Positions 34,379 to 43,918 of a stretch of 64,000 nt of DNA are shown one piece after another (the stretch's first letter is position 1; each line of letters begins with the position of its first letter). Under the pieces are notes generated by a model that had not been told where the DNA came from, made no database searches, and saw only the letters and a program-made list of their open reading frames with translations. This stretch comes from DAIDKA01 sp035487155. Its GTDB lineage: Bacteria > Pseudomonadota > Gammaproteobacteria > Steroidobacterales > Steroidobacteraceae. The stretch covers positions 83,870-147,869 of the forward strand of contig DATHMK010000006.1 in assembly GCA_035487155.1 (NCBI GenBank). Direction: 5' to 3'. The translations under genes and the position numbers were made by a program.

Positions 34379-36712
34379 CTAGAATGAGTGGCGAAGTTCC
34401 AGGATCACGGTGAGCGGTGGCAAGGTCGCCACTTGTGGGATCACCTGACCCGTGGCGTCGTGCTGCGCGTAGCCTATATAACCGATGTCGCCCAGATTGG
34501 GCTTGACGTTGGTCAGGTTGCGGACATTCACCGACAGCTCAGTGTCGCTGCGCTGCAGGCCAAAGCGCAAATTCACCAGTGAATAGGACGGCCGGGTGGC
34601 CACGGCTCCCGCGCCCCCGTTCAGCAGCGAAATGCTGTCGCCGGTATAGCTGTATTCGCCGGCCATGAATCCGACAATCTGGGCGCTCAGGGCGCGGTGA
34701 TAGATCGCACCGGCGGTTGCGGTCCAGGTCGGAACGCCTGAGACGCGGGTATCCGGCAGCACGCCGGCATCCTCGAGTGCGCCGGGCTCGGTAATGGAGG
34801 TATGTTCGTAGCCGGCGCCGAACCTTATATCCAGTCCAGGTGCGAGATGGCCGACGACTTCGCTCTCGGCGCCGGATATCTGTGCGGCGTTGCCATTCAA
34901 TTGGAAGTATGCCCCGCAGGGAAGCGCCACCTGCTGCTGCAGGTTATTCCAGTCAATGTGGTAGGCGGCCATGGTGAGCAGCACATCAGGATCCGACAGC
35001 TGCAGCTTGGTTCCGGCTTCAATTGACCACAGCGTGTCCGACTTGATCATTGAGATTGCCTCGGTCGGCAGGTTCGGCAAGGTGCAGAACGGAGCATAGG
35101 GCTGTGCCCCGCCCGCTCTGAAGCCCTTTGCGGCCGAGACATAGAATTCCGTCGTCCTGTTCGGTTGATAGGACACGACGTATTTCGGATCGAAGCCGCT
35201 TTGACTGTTGTGTTGGGGGTCGCTTGGGGTTGGGCCAAGATTCAGATAGCCGTCGGCGGTGTAGTCCGCATATTGACGCAGCCAGTACTGGCGTGCGCCC
35301 AAGGTCAGCGTAAGGGGCCGGAAGATCTGATAGTACAGTTCACCGAAGATGGATTCGTCCTGCTGTCTTCCCGGATTCGACTGTGTCCACAGCAGATCGC
35401 TTGGCGCCGGGCCGGTGATCGGATCGGACTGTGTCGCGGCCACCAGTCCGTTCGCATAGATCGGCGGCACATAGAAGCTGGTGTCGGCATTTGAATAGAA
35501 AACACCCACGGTGCCGCTCAGCCGGTGCACCGGGTCGAAGGTCAGGCGAGTTTCGCTGGTCACCTGACGATCGTCGTGCCTGCCGCTCCACAGATAGGGC
35601 TGCGCCGGCACCGCGGGCGCACCGTATAGCGAGGACAGCACCTGTTGGGTGCCATAAGTGGAATCCTCGATATCCTCGGCGTCGCGGTCGAAGAAACTGC
35701 TGGAGGAGACCAGACTCCAGCCGGTGCCCCTGTAGGTCAGTTCAAGCGCCGTCAGTGTCCAGCCGTCGATGGCGCTGGGTTGCACGTCGAAGGCGCGATC
35801 CAGCGTATACACCGGCCTGAACTGCGGCAGTGGTGCAAAGGCTGCGGGGAAGCCGTGGTACGTCTGTCGCTCCCCCAGCACGCGCAACTGCAGGTCCAGG
35901 CGCTCATTGGCCCGCCACAGCGCCGTGATGCTGCCGCCGAAGCTCCTGTCCGCGCCCTGATCACCGACCCCGGTGCGCGCTGCATCGGCAAAGGGATCGC
36001 TGGTCGCCATGCTGCCCGGCTGCGGATAGGTGCGCACCAGATATCCGGTATCGTGATCGCCGAAGGCCACCACACGAATCCCGAGCTGCTCTGGCATCAC
36101 GACCAGGTTTGCGATCGAGCTGCCGCCAAGATCCGGTCCGGCACCCCCCGAGGTGCCACCAGCGTCAGCAGCGAGATCCAGCGCATCGTCATTCAAGTTC
36201 GGACGGTTGACGACCATCCGTACATTGCCGCCCAGCGCGCTCTCGCCATAGAGCGTGCCCTGCGGTCCTTTGAGCACCTCGATGTCATGGATATCCAGAA
36301 CCCGCGGATCGATTGACATCGGTACCGGGGTATCGTCGATGTACAGACCGGTGGCGCCGGCCGTGCCAAACAGGTTCTGGCCGGTCACGCCGCGGATGGC
36401 GACGGTCCTGGCGGACGTAAACCCGGTGGGGCCACCGCCATAGGCAAAGGACAAGTCCGGCGTCATCGCCGCATAGTCGTCGAAGGAGCGTATGTCGAAA
36501 TCCTCCAGCGCCTGCGCCGTGAAGGTCGTCATCGCGGCAGGAACCGATATTTCCGGCTCATCGCGCTTGCGCGCGGTGACGACCACGCTGAGCGTTGGCG
36601 GGGTGGCTCCGGTGTCAGGAACCTCCTGCGCCCGCGATGGCAAGTTCATGCCAAACAGCAGGCACAGGGCGACAAGCGTCTGTGCAACACCGGCGTGCTG
36701 ACGGAATGACAT
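34379..36712 (-). CDS. TonB-dependent outer-membrane receptor
   Basis: 777 residues. Signal peptide (ALCLLFGMNLPSRA), TonB-box-like region (TLSVVVTARKR), plug domain (IRSFDDYAAMTPDLSFAYGGG; VAIRGV; IDDTPVPMS; IEVLKGPQGTLYGESALGGNV), and a 22-strand beta-barrel ending in the terminal LRHSF with the C-terminal aromatic. It imports an unidentified ligand with TonB energy. The GGDEF/EAL gene precedes it by 15 bp on the same strand. Confidence 0.95.
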   Translation of the reverse strand: MSFRQHAGVAQTLVALCLLFGMNLPSRAQEVPDTGATPPTLSVVVTARKRDEPEISVPAAMTTFTAQALEDFDIRSFDDYAAMTPDLSFAYGGGPTGFTSARTVAIRGVTGQNLFGTAGATGLYIDDTPVPMSIDPRVLDIHDIEVLKGPQGTLYGESALGGNVRMVVNRPNLNDDALDLAADAGGTSGGAGPDLGGSSIANLVVMPEQLGIRVVAFGDHDTGYLVRTYPQPGSMATSDPFADAARTGVGDQGADRSFGGSITALWRANERLDLQLRVLGERQTYHGFPAAFAPLPQFRPVYTLDRAFDVQPSAIDGWTLTALELTYRGTGWSLVSSSSFFDRDAEDIEDSTYGTQQVLSSLYGAPAVPAQPYLWSGRHDDRQVTSETRLTFDPVHRLSGTVGVFYSNADTSFYVPPIYANGLVAATQSDPITGPAPSDLLWTQSNPGRQQDESIFGELYYQIFRPLTLTLGARQYWLRQYADYTADGYLNLGPTPSDPQHNSQSGFDPKYVVSYQPNRTTEFYVSAAKGFRAGGAQPYAPFCTLPNLPTEAISMIKSDTLWSIEAGTKLQLSDPDVLLTMAAYHIDWNNLQQQVALPCGAYFQLNGNAAQISGAESEVVGHLAPGLDIRFGAGYEHTSITEPGALEDAGVLPDTRVSGVPTWTATAGAIYHRALSAQIVGFMAGEYSYTGDSISLLNGGAGAVATRPSYSLVNLRFGLQRSDTELSVNVRNLTNVKPNLGDIGYIGYAQHDATGQVIPQVATLPPLTVILELRHSF

Positions 36713-36727
36713 GGGTCGTAAGGCTCT

Positions 36728-39025
36728 TCAGGCAGTGGCGTCGGACAGTTCCTGGGTTTCCCAGTGCGTCAGCCAGTTCTCTTCGATGCTTGCCGGTCCC
36801 TGCGGCCGGCCAAGGTGATAGCCCTGCGCGTAGTCGCAACCGTACTCGAGCAGCTGCGCGGCAACTGCCTGGGACTCTACGCCTTCTGCGACGACGGTCA
36901 TACCGAAGCCATGGGCCAGCTGTATGGCGCTGCGCACGATGCGCTGATCGGCGGAGTCGCTGGTGAGGTTCATGATGAAGGTCTTGTCGATCTTCAGCTG
37001 CTGCACCGGCAACTGCTTCAAGTAGGACAGCGACGTGTAGCCGGTTCCAAAATCGTCTATCGACAGGGTGACTCCAAGATCGCGGATCTGCTGCAGGCGC
37101 CTGAGTATGGTCTCCGGGTGGCGTATGACCGCGCTTTCGGTGATTTCAAGTTCGATGAGGTGTGCCGGTACCCCTGAGCTCTGCAACACCTCCGAAAGTC
37201 GATCGATGAAGCTGTTGTCCAGCAGATTGTTGGCGCTGATATTGACCGAAACCGTGATGCTGCGGCCGGCCGCGATCCACAGTGCCATCTGCCGGGTGAC
37301 GACATCCAGGATGTACAGCGTGAAGGGATGGATCAGCTCGGTGCCTTCGACGAGATATATGAACTGGGCCGGCGGCACCGAACCGCGCGTGGGATGGAAC
37401 CAGCGCGCCAGGGCCTCCAGGCCCATCAATGCCCCATCGGCCAGCCTGACTTTGGGTTGGTACTCCACCGTCACCTGCCCGGAGTGCAGGGCATTGGCGA
37501 ATTCGGACTGCAGGGCCAGCATGTCAGGCGTGAAATTGTCCATGGCCTGCGAGTAGCGGCTGTAGGGGCGCAGCTCGTGCTTGGCCTCATACATGGCAAT
37601 GTCCGCGCAGCGCAGCAGCTCGCTGGCGCTGGTGGCATCCTGGGGATACAGCGCAGCGCCCATGCTGGCGGCCAGATTGATCTCCACCGACCTCACCCTG
37701 ATGGTGTGCCCCAGTGCGGACTGAACCCGGGTGCAGGTCAGCTCCAGCGACCCGTCATCGGCCGCTTCCTTGACGATCAGGGCGAGTTCGTCGCCTCCCA
37801 GGCGTGCCACGTGGACGTCTTCGTCGCGCAGCAGCGCCTCCAGGCGCTTGCCAACGTCCTCGAGCACCTGGTCGCCGGCCGCGTGGCCCAGCGTGTCGTT
37901 GATGTCCTTGAAGCGGTTCAGGTCGAGCAGCACCACCGCGATCGAACCCTCGCTGCAGCCGGCAATCGCCTGCTCCAGCAGTTGCATGAACCCTTCGCGA
38001 TTGAGCAATCCGGTGAGTGCGTCGTGCTTGGCGCGATACTCCTGCTGCGTCACGTAGACCTGCTGCCGACGCAGCGCCGCATACAGCTGCACCCTGAAGA
38101 TCACGACCGCGGCCAGGCCCAGCAGAAAAACCACGATGGCAGGCAGCGACTGACGCAGCCAGGTCAGGTACAGCGACTCTTCGGAGACGGTCGAGGCGAC
38201 ATACAGCTTCAGGGAATCAGAGCGCGCAAACCCGACCTCGTACAGGATGCCATCCACGGGTCCCCGGGTTTTGAAATTGCCCTTACCAAGACCACGCTGC
38301 AGACGCAGGATGTCTTCGGGGATGGGCGGCCCATTGACATCAAGCTCATCCAGAGTCTTTGAGTAGCTGAACAGCCGCGTGCCCGAAGTGGTCACCACGG
38401 TGATCCAGCTGTCCTTGACGAAACTCAGGCTGCCGCTCTCGCCGGTGAGCCGCTTGACGGGCACCAGCGCCAGCATCACATCGCGCTGCTCGCGCTGGCG
38501 CGGCAGATACAGTTTCAGGGGCAGATACCAGTCGGAGGCATGCGGCAGCTGTACGAGCTGCTGGATGATGACGCCGCTGCCCTCCCCACGCAGCAGCGGG
38601 CGCAGTGCCTGCGCGATCTCATCCGTCACCGGTTGGCCGCTGCGGTCGACCACGGCGAACGTGCCATCGGAGCGGGCGATGCCCAGGAAGGCGGCGTTGG
38701 CGTCGAAGCGGATGACGCGGCCCAGGGCGGAATTCAGCGTGGCGGCCGTCTGGTCCGAGGCGCCAAGCTCATTGCCGATGCCGCGCAGATTCAGCGCGGT
38801 CTGGTCGAGCCCTCCGGTGATGGCGCCTTCCAGGTCCACGGCCAGATCCAGCAAACTGGTGCGGGTGTTGGCCCAGATCTGCTGACCCCCGACCGCCACC
38901 AGGTACAGCACCGTCGCGGCCAGCAGCAGTAAGGCCATGACCAGGTACAACCGGGCTCGGCGGTATTGCAGCGCAATAACGCGGGGATCATCGGTCGTTA
39001 CGGCCTCGGTTCCACCGGCGGTCAA
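36728..39025 (-). CDS. GGDEF/EAL cyclic-di-GMP signalling protein
   Basis: About 765 residues: two transmembrane helices bracketing a periplasmic sensor segment (about 25-300), then GGDEF and EAL domains. The GGDEF signature reads RLGGDEL, with Leu for Phe, so synthesis may be weak or absent. The EAL domain keeps GLEALARW, SVNISANNL, LEITES, DDFGTGYTSLSYL, LKIDKTFI, AEGVE and YAQGYHLGRP, consistent with an active phosphodiesterase. The start is unclear; TTG 39025 has GGAGG 4 nt upstream and is preferred to 39100. It is upstream of the TonB receptor gene. Confidence 0.9.
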   Translation of the reverse strand: MTAGGTEAVTTDDPRVIALQYRRARLYLVMALLLLAATVLYLVAVGGQQIWANTRTSLLDLAVDLEGAITGGLDQTALNLRGIGNELGASDQTAATLNSALGRVIRFDANAAFLGIARSDGTFAVVDRSGQPVTDEIAQALRPLLRGEGSGVIIQQLVQLPHASDWYLPLKLYLPRQREQRDVMLALVPVKRLTGESGSLSFVKDSWITVVTTSGTRLFSYSKTLDELDVNGPPIPEDILRLQRGLGKGNFKTRGPVDGILYEVGFARSDSLKLYVASTVSEESLYLTWLRQSLPAIVVFLLGLAAVVIFRVQLYAALRRQQVYVTQQEYRAKHDALTGLLNREGFMQLLEQAIAGCSEGSIAVVLLDLNRFKDINDTLGHAAGDQVLEDVGKRLEALLRDEDVHVARLGGDELALIVKEAADDGSLELTCTRVQSALGHTIRVRSVEINLAASMGAALYPQDATSASELLRCADIAMYEAKHELRPYSRYSQAMDNFTPDMLALQSEFANALHSGQVTVEYQPKVRLADGALMGLEALARWFHPTRGSVPPAQFIYLVEGTELIHPFTLYILDVVTRQMALWIAAGRSITVSVNISANNLLDNSFIDRLSEVLQSSGVPAHLIELEITESAVIRHPETILRRLQQIRDLGVTLSIDDFGTGYTSLSYLKQLPVQQLKIDKTFIMNLTSDSADQRIVRSAIQLAHGFGMTVVAEGVESQAVAAQLLEYGCDYAQGYHLGRPQGPASIEENWLTHWETQELSDATA

Positions 39026-39150
39026 ACAGCCTCCATGGGGCGGACATACATACAACTTAATGTTCGGGTGAACGCTGCCACAGTAGCCAGGGCGGTGCAA
39101 CGACGCGGCTCCCGAATCCGGCAGCGGCGCACCCCCTATAATCCACGGCC

Positions 39151-39606
39151 ATGAAACCGGGTCTGGAGCTGCTGTTTGAAGTGCGGGCGACGCTGGCGGC
39201 GCCCATCCTGGTGGGAGAGGTGCCGGAGGGGGCCCGGCGCGTGGTGCCTATCAGCGGCGGAACTTTCGCGGGCTTACGGCTGCGCGGCACTGTGTTGGCG
39301 GGGGGTGCGGACTGGCAATACCTGCGTGCCGACGGGGTGATGATGGTCGAGGCGCAGTACCTGCTGCGCACCGATGACGGGGTCATCATCCAGGTCAACA
39401 ATCGCGGCATGCGCCATGGCCCGCAGGAGGTGATGCAGCGCCTCGGGGCCGGCGCGCCGGTCGACCCGGCCGAATACTACTTCCGCGCCACACCGCGGCT
39501 GTCCGCCCCCGCCGGACGCTACGAATGGCTGAACCGCCGCGTGTTTCTCTGCAGCGGCGCCCGCGCCGCGGACGCCGTGGTGCTGTGGTTCTACGAGGTC
39601 CTCTAG
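39151..39606 (+). CDS. DUF3237 protein
   Basis: 151 residues, one beta-barrel domain of the DUF3237 family (MKPGLELLFEVRATLAAP; GGTFAGLRLRGTVLAGGADWQ; YYFRATPRLSAPAGRYEWLNR). Cytoplasmic, function unknown. Divergent from the GGDEF/EAL gene, convergent with the CsgG-like gene. Confidence 0.9.
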   Translation: MKPGLELLFEVRATLAAPILVGEVPEGARRVVPISGGTFAGLRLRGTVLAGGADWQYLRADGVMMVEAQYLLRTDDGVIIQVNNRGMRHGPQEVMQRLGAGAPVDPAEYYFRATPRLSAPAGRYEWLNRRVFLCSGARAADAVVLWFYEVL

Positions 39607-39614
39607 CGTCCCGC

Positions 39615-40544
39615 CTACTTGGCCAGCTGGAACAAGGTGGAGGGAACCCAACCCTCGTTGCCCAGCTCATCGCTGACCTTCCACCAGATCCCGTCCTTGT
39701 CACCGCTCGGATACAGCGTCATCCCGGGATCCAGATCGCGCACCACTTTGGCCTTGACGCTCGCCGCCTCATACATTTTCCCAGGCTTCGCCATGGTCAC
39801 GGACTGCGAGACATTGTCGGCCTTGGCATTCAGATCCATGCCACGCAGCTGGGTGACCATCTTGGTGAAGGCATCCAGATAGGCCATGGTGATGACCTTG
39901 CCGATTTCGGTGTTGGCGTAGCTGCTGGCGCCAGCGGCGGCGAAGCCGCCGAAGAAGGCGCCACCGCCCGCACCCCAGCCCAGATCAGTCTGCTTGTAGT
40001 GACCCTGCTCCAGCGCCACCTGCTCGGTGGAACGCACATCGGTCAGCGTCAGCACCACATCGGCCGTCTTGCTTTTCAGGCTTATGCCGCCGACCACGGC
40101 GCCGGCCATGCCATGCAGAAAGCCACCCAGCGCACCGCCGATGTTGGTGCCGCCTGAATTGCCGTTCTTGGTGACGAGGTCAGGCACCAGCACATAGTCG
40201 GCCGCCTTCATCTGGCCCTTGCCGATATTGGAGCCACCGCGGGTTTCGCCGTTGGCCGCGAGCGCGCGTTCCTTCTCCGCGGCGGCCAGCCCCTTGCCGC
40301 GGTCGAGCAGGGTGAAGCAGTTCGATTGGGAGACGAATACCTTGATCAGCGCTTCAGGCGAATCAAGCTGGTACTGCACCCACCAGTTGTTCTCAGGCTC
40401 CGTGACCGCCAGCGTGCCGATCTTCTTGTCGCAGGTCGGTATCTGCGGCGGCGGCGCATCGGCTGCCTGGGCGATGGCGATCAGGCCAGAGACGCATACC
40501 AAGGACGAAACTACACAACCAACGATGAATCGCTGAGTACGCAC
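39615..40544 (-). CDS. CsgG-like lipoprotein-family protein with SH3 domain
   Basis: 309 residues starting at GTG 40544 with GGGGGAGGGG upstream; the frame to 40595 is not needed. After a signal peptide comes a CsgG/HfaB-type domain (FVSQSNCFTLLDRGKGLAAAEKERAL; ADYVLVPDLV; LKSKTADVVLTLTDVRSTEQV) and a C-terminal SH3-like domain (ASVKAKVVRDLDPGMTLYPSGDKDGIWWKVS). No lipobox Cys is clear. Possibly an outer-membrane secretion or envelope protein; curli partners are absent. Confidence 0.8.
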   Translation of the reverse strand: MRTQRFIVGCVVSSLVCVSGLIAIAQAADAPPPQIPTCDKKIGTLAVTEPENNWWVQYQLDSPEALIKVFVSQSNCFTLLDRGKGLAAAEKERALAANGETRGGSNIGKGQMKAADYVLVPDLVTKNGNSGGTNIGGALGGFLHGMAGAVVGGISLKSKTADVVLTLTDVRSTEQVALEQGHYKQTDLGWGAGGGAFFGGFAAAGASSYANTEIGKVITMAYLDAFTKMVTQLRGMDLNAKADNVSQSVTMAKPGKMYEAASVKAKVVRDLDPGMTLYPSGDKDGIWWKVSDELGNEGWVPSTLFQLAK

Positions 40545-40671
40545 GACCCCTCCCCCGATTATTTTGCTATCCGCTGCGCGCGGAATTGTATCCAAAACGC
40601 CCAGACCGGGTGAATGCCATCACCCGGCCTGGAACGATCTTATAGATACAGACGGATCGGGGCGCGTTTTG

Positions 40672-41535
40672 TCAGCGTACCGTGTACCCGCGTGCCTCGA
40701 GGCAGGCCGACATCGCACGGCCGTAGGCCGACCGGGCACTGGCCGAAGCATTCGCGGAGGACTGACTGGTCGGATCGAATCCGGCCTGGCCCTTCGCCCA
40801 GGCATGGCACTGGAACTTGTCGGTCGACTGCTGCTGGTCGCTCTGGCCATTGCGCGGGTAGGCGATGATGCCCAGATTGCTCTGCGCGCCCTGGGCGCTT
40901 GGCGCAACATCCGGCGGGGTGTTGTCCGCCACCGCCCCGTTGGGCGCGTTGCCGGCATCCGGCCCAGCGGCAGCTGCCGCGTTCACATCATCTGAATAGC
41001 CCTCGTTCACCGGCGGCGGGTCCGCCGCCACATAGCCGTTTTCCGCGGCATTCCAGGTGTAGTAAACGTCGTTCACGTAGTAGTAGGGGATACCGCCCCA
41101 CCAGTAGGTGGCATAGACCGCGGGCAGGAATCCCAGGAACAGCGGATAGGACCAGCCGTAGTAGGCGGCCGGCCAGAAGGCGCCATGCCAGTAGCCGCCG
41201 CCCCACGGACGGTAGCCGAAGCCGCCCCGGAAGCCGTAAGCGTAACCGCGGCCATAGCCACCATATCCATAGGCGCCGCGAACCCCAACCCGTCCGGAGG
41301 CCGTATAACGACCCCCCACGGCAGCGTGACCGACTCCCATGCGCGAGCCGCTGAAGTGACCGCCACCACCGGAATAATGGGCGCCCCCGCTGAAGTGGGC
41401 ACCACCGCCGGAGCCACCACCATGGGGCTCGGCCAACACGGCGGACGAACCGACCAACAGGGCGGCTGCGAGTCCGACCACTTTGAGAATCTCACCGGCC
41501 TTGGTTCGGCCTTTGGCACTTACCTTGGCGTTCAT
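40672..41535 (-). CDS. Exported Gly/Tyr-rich protein
   Basis: 287 residues with a signal peptide (VGLAAALLVGSSAVLA), a long Gly/Tyr/Trp/His-rich region (about 40-150) and a C-terminal helical tail (QCHAWAKGQAGFDPTSQSS; ARSAYGRAMSACLEARGYTVR) seen at the end of several proteobacterial exported proteins. ATG 41535 is preceded by GGAGC. Probably a cell-surface or periplasmic structural protein; function unknown. Confidence 0.72.
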   Translation of the reverse strand: MNAKVSAKGRTKAGEILKVVGLAAALLVGSSAVLAEPHGGGSGGGAHFSGGAHYSGGGGHFSGSRMGVGHAAVGGRYTASGRVGVRGAYGYGGYGRGYAYGFRGGFGYRPWGGGYWHGAFWPAAYYGWSYPLFLGFLPAVYATYWWGGIPYYYVNDVYYTWNAAENGYVAADPPPVNEGYSDDVNAAAAAGPDAGNAPNGAVADNTPPDVAPSAQGAQSNLGIIAYPRNGQSDQQQSTDKFQCHAWAKGQAGFDPTSQSSANASASARSAYGRAMSACLEARGYTVR

Positions 41536-41739
41536 GGTTTGCTCCGTCGCGGATCGAAAATGATTCCGCCTCATCGTTTCCAATTCAGGGTCCGATATTT
41601 CTGCCCCATGTCCTGTTAAACGCACCGGCGCGCTCTGCGATGACATTCTACTCCCGCCGGGCACACCTGAAGAATCAACGATTTCCTACAGGATTACGTA
41701 ACGTTAACCTCCACTATATGGAGGCGCCCGCGAGGGGGT

Positions 41740-42918
41740 TCAACCCCGTGGCCGTTCTGGCCGTTCTTCGTGCCCGATGAGTTTGACCCAGATGCTTTCG
41801 AACTGTTCCTTGGCCGCCCCGTCCAGGGCCATGGAAGCGCGAACGGTGCCGTCGGAGACCTTGCCGTGCTCGTGCAGCACCGCCAGCGCGGCGAGTTTGC
41901 GCCCGAAGGCGAGCGAACGTCCCAGCGGCGAGGGCGGCAGCGGCTCCTGATCCGCGCGGCGCGGCCGTTGCTCCTCCAGGGCCGTGAGCACCCGCTCGGA
42001 GAGTTCCCAGCTCGCCGCCACCCGTTTGGCCACTCCGGCACACTGCGAGTCGATCAGGGAAGTGATCACCGCCGGATGGGGAGCGCGTCCTTCGAGCAGC
42101 GCTTTGCTTTTGTCGATGACGATGCGATAGATGACGATGGCGCCCAGCCCCATGGTCAGCGCCAGCAGCTGGGCGGCGAATGGATCGCCGTTTTCCACCT
42201 GCGTGGCGTGATTCTCCGCGGCACTGGCCGAGCGGAAGGTGTGCTCCCAGACGATTTCCGGAAATTTCGGATAGGAGGTGGAGGCGAGTTTGAACACCGG
42301 CTGCACCAGCGCGGTGGCGATCAGCGAATGCAGCCCATCGGTCCCGAGCATGGCGACCGCCCGGTCGAGGCTCTCGACCGGATCCTCACTGACCCGGTAC
42401 ACGGGACTGTTGGCCACTTTCAGCAAGTTCCCGGCCAGCGCCGGATCGCGCGCAAAGATATTCGCCAGCTGGTGCTGCGTGCTCTTCTTGTCGTGCACCG
42501 CGCGCAGCAGCTGCGGCAGCATCATCGGCCGGCGCATGATGTACTTGGGGTCGGTCGCGAGCTTCTCGAAGACCTCGTCGGCGTTTTCCGCGATCAGGCG
42601 CAGTTCGCGCTGCGGCGGCGGCTGGCGCACCAGCTTGCCGAAGGCCAGTTCGTACATGGCCTGGAAGGTCTGCTCACGATCGAGGACCTGCGACTCCTGA
42701 AGATCGACGACGGTTGCCGCCGGATCCCAGGGGGGTGGCCGGGGCAGCGATGCGGTCGCGCTGCTGGCAACCGGTTCGGCCGCGGGGGTTCGGACCGGGG
42801 AAGCCTCAGAGCGCGCAGCGGCGGTGCGGCTCATGCCGCGCAGTAACAGCCACACGCATGCCACACCGGCGATGCCCGCCAGGACGAGGAGCAGTCCGAT
42901 GACCAGGCTCTGAGCCAT
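41740..42918 (-). CDS. HDOD-domain signalling protein
   Basis: 392 residues. One N-terminal transmembrane helix (SLVIGLLLVLAGIAGVACVWLLL), a proline-rich linker, and an HDOD domain (about 130-330: LPQLLRAVHDKKSTQHQLANIFARDPALAGNLLKVANSPVY region, in short runs). HDOD proteins resemble HD phosphohydrolases without catalytic residues and act as scaffolds. ATG 42918 lacks a good Shine-Dalgarno. It is divergent from the LD-carboxypeptidase gene. Confidence 0.85.
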   Translation of the reverse strand: MAQSLVIGLLLVLAGIAGVACVWLLLRGMSRTAAARSEASPVRTPAAEPVASSATASLPRPPPWDPAATVVDLQESQVLDREQTFQAMYELAFGKLVRQPPPQRELRLIAENADEVFEKLATDPKYIMRRPMMLPQLLRAVHDKKSTQHQLANIFARDPALAGNLLKVANSPVYRVSEDPVESLDRAVAMLGTDGLHSLIATALVQPVFKLASTSYPKFPEIVWEHTFRSASAAENHATQVENGDPFAAQLLALTMGLGAIVIYRIVIDKSKALLEGRAPHPAVITSLIDSQCAGVAKRVAASWELSERVLTALEEQRPRRADQEPLPPSPLGRSLAFGRKLAALAVLHEHGKVSDGTVRASMALDGAAKEQFESIWVKLIGHEERPERPRG

Positions 42919-42991
42919 ATTGCGTTGATTCTGCCATAGATAATACTGCCGGGTAGAATGCCTGATCCAGGTCACGGTTGAAGTCGAAGCC

Positions 42992-43918
42992 ATGCAGCAG
43001 CCGCTACTCGCCCCGGGCGATGTCATCGACGTCGTCGCCCCCGGGTTCCGCTGTACACCCGAGCAGCTTGCAGGAGGAATCGCGTTCCTGAAGGGTCGCG
43101 GCCTGGTGCCACGCGTGCCCGCGCAGCTCTTCGGCGAGGACCTGCTGTGCGCCAACACCGATGCCCAGCGCTTCGCGCAACTGCGCAAGGCGCTTTTCGC
43201 CCGTGATTCGCGCGCCATCTGGTGCGTTCGCGGCGGCTATGGCGCGATCCGCATCATCGAGCGCCTGCGGGCCCTTCAGCCGCCGCGCCGCTCGAAGCTG
43301 CTCATCGGCTACAGCGATGCCACTACCCTTCACCAGCTGCTGAATCTGTTCTGGGGCTGGCCCTCGCTGCACGGCCCGTTGCTGGATCGGCTTGGCAGCG
43401 CGGAAATCCGTGAGGAGGAGCGTCTTGAGCTGGACGCCGTGCTGTTCGGTGGTGCGCCGCTGACCACCTTCGCCAACCTGGTGCCGCTCAATGCCGCCGC
43501 CCGCCGCCGCCAGCACATCATCAGCCGTGTGACCGGCGGCAACCTCACGGTACTGCAAAGTACCCTGGGTACCGCCCTGCAGCGGCGTCCGGCGGCGATT
43601 CTGGTGCTGGAAGACATCGCCGAACGCGGCTATCGCATCGACCGCATCCTCGAGCAGCTGCGCCAGGCCGGCGTGCTGCGCAATCTCAAGGCCATCGTCC
43701 TGGGCACCTTCCTGGGCGGCGCCGAAGCCGATGGCAGCAATCTTGGGCCTGCGGTCCTGGAGCGCTTCGCCAGGACCTTGTCCATCCCGGTGCTGGCCGG
43801 AATGGACATGGGCCACGGGCCCTACCAGCGTCCGGTGTTCTTTCACACCCGCGCCGAGCTGCACTGCGGTGCCGACGCCCGGCTCGACGTACAGACGCCC
43901 ATTTTCCCACGCCGATGA
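42992..43918 (+). CDS. LD-carboxypeptidase (peptidase family S66)
   Basis: 308 residues, cytoplasmic enzyme removing D-Ala from tetrapeptides in peptidoglycan recycling. The catalytic Ser108 in GYSDAT, Glu in LVLEDIAERGYRIDR and His in GMDMGHGP are visible, as is the family's N-terminal VIDVVAPG. Overlaps trmB by 4 bp (ATGA). An AmpG-like permease for muropeptides is encoded 2 kb further on, which fits the same pathway. Confidence 0.92.
   Translation: MQQPLLAPGDVIDVVAPGFRCTPEQLAGGIAFLKGRGLVPRVPAQLFGEDLLCANTDAQRFAQLRKALFARDSRAIWCVRGGYGAIRIIERLRALQPPRRSKLLIGYSDATTLHQLLNLFWGWPSLHGPLLDRLGSAEIREEERLELDAVLFGGAPLTTFANLVPLNAAARRRQHIISRVTGGNLTVLQSTLGTALQRRPAAILVLEDIAERGYRIDRILEQLRQAGVLRNLKAIVLGTFLGGAEADGSNLGPAVLERFARTLSIPVLAGMDMGHGPYQRPVFFHTRAELHCGADARLDVQTPIFPRR

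Noticed and set aside
34075..34413. ORF on the plus strand reading through the tRNA-Gly
   Set aside because: Its middle (MGIEPTLAAWEAAVLPLNYT) is the usual artefact of translating the complement of a tRNA-Gly; the MazF-type toxin and tRNA explain the DNA.
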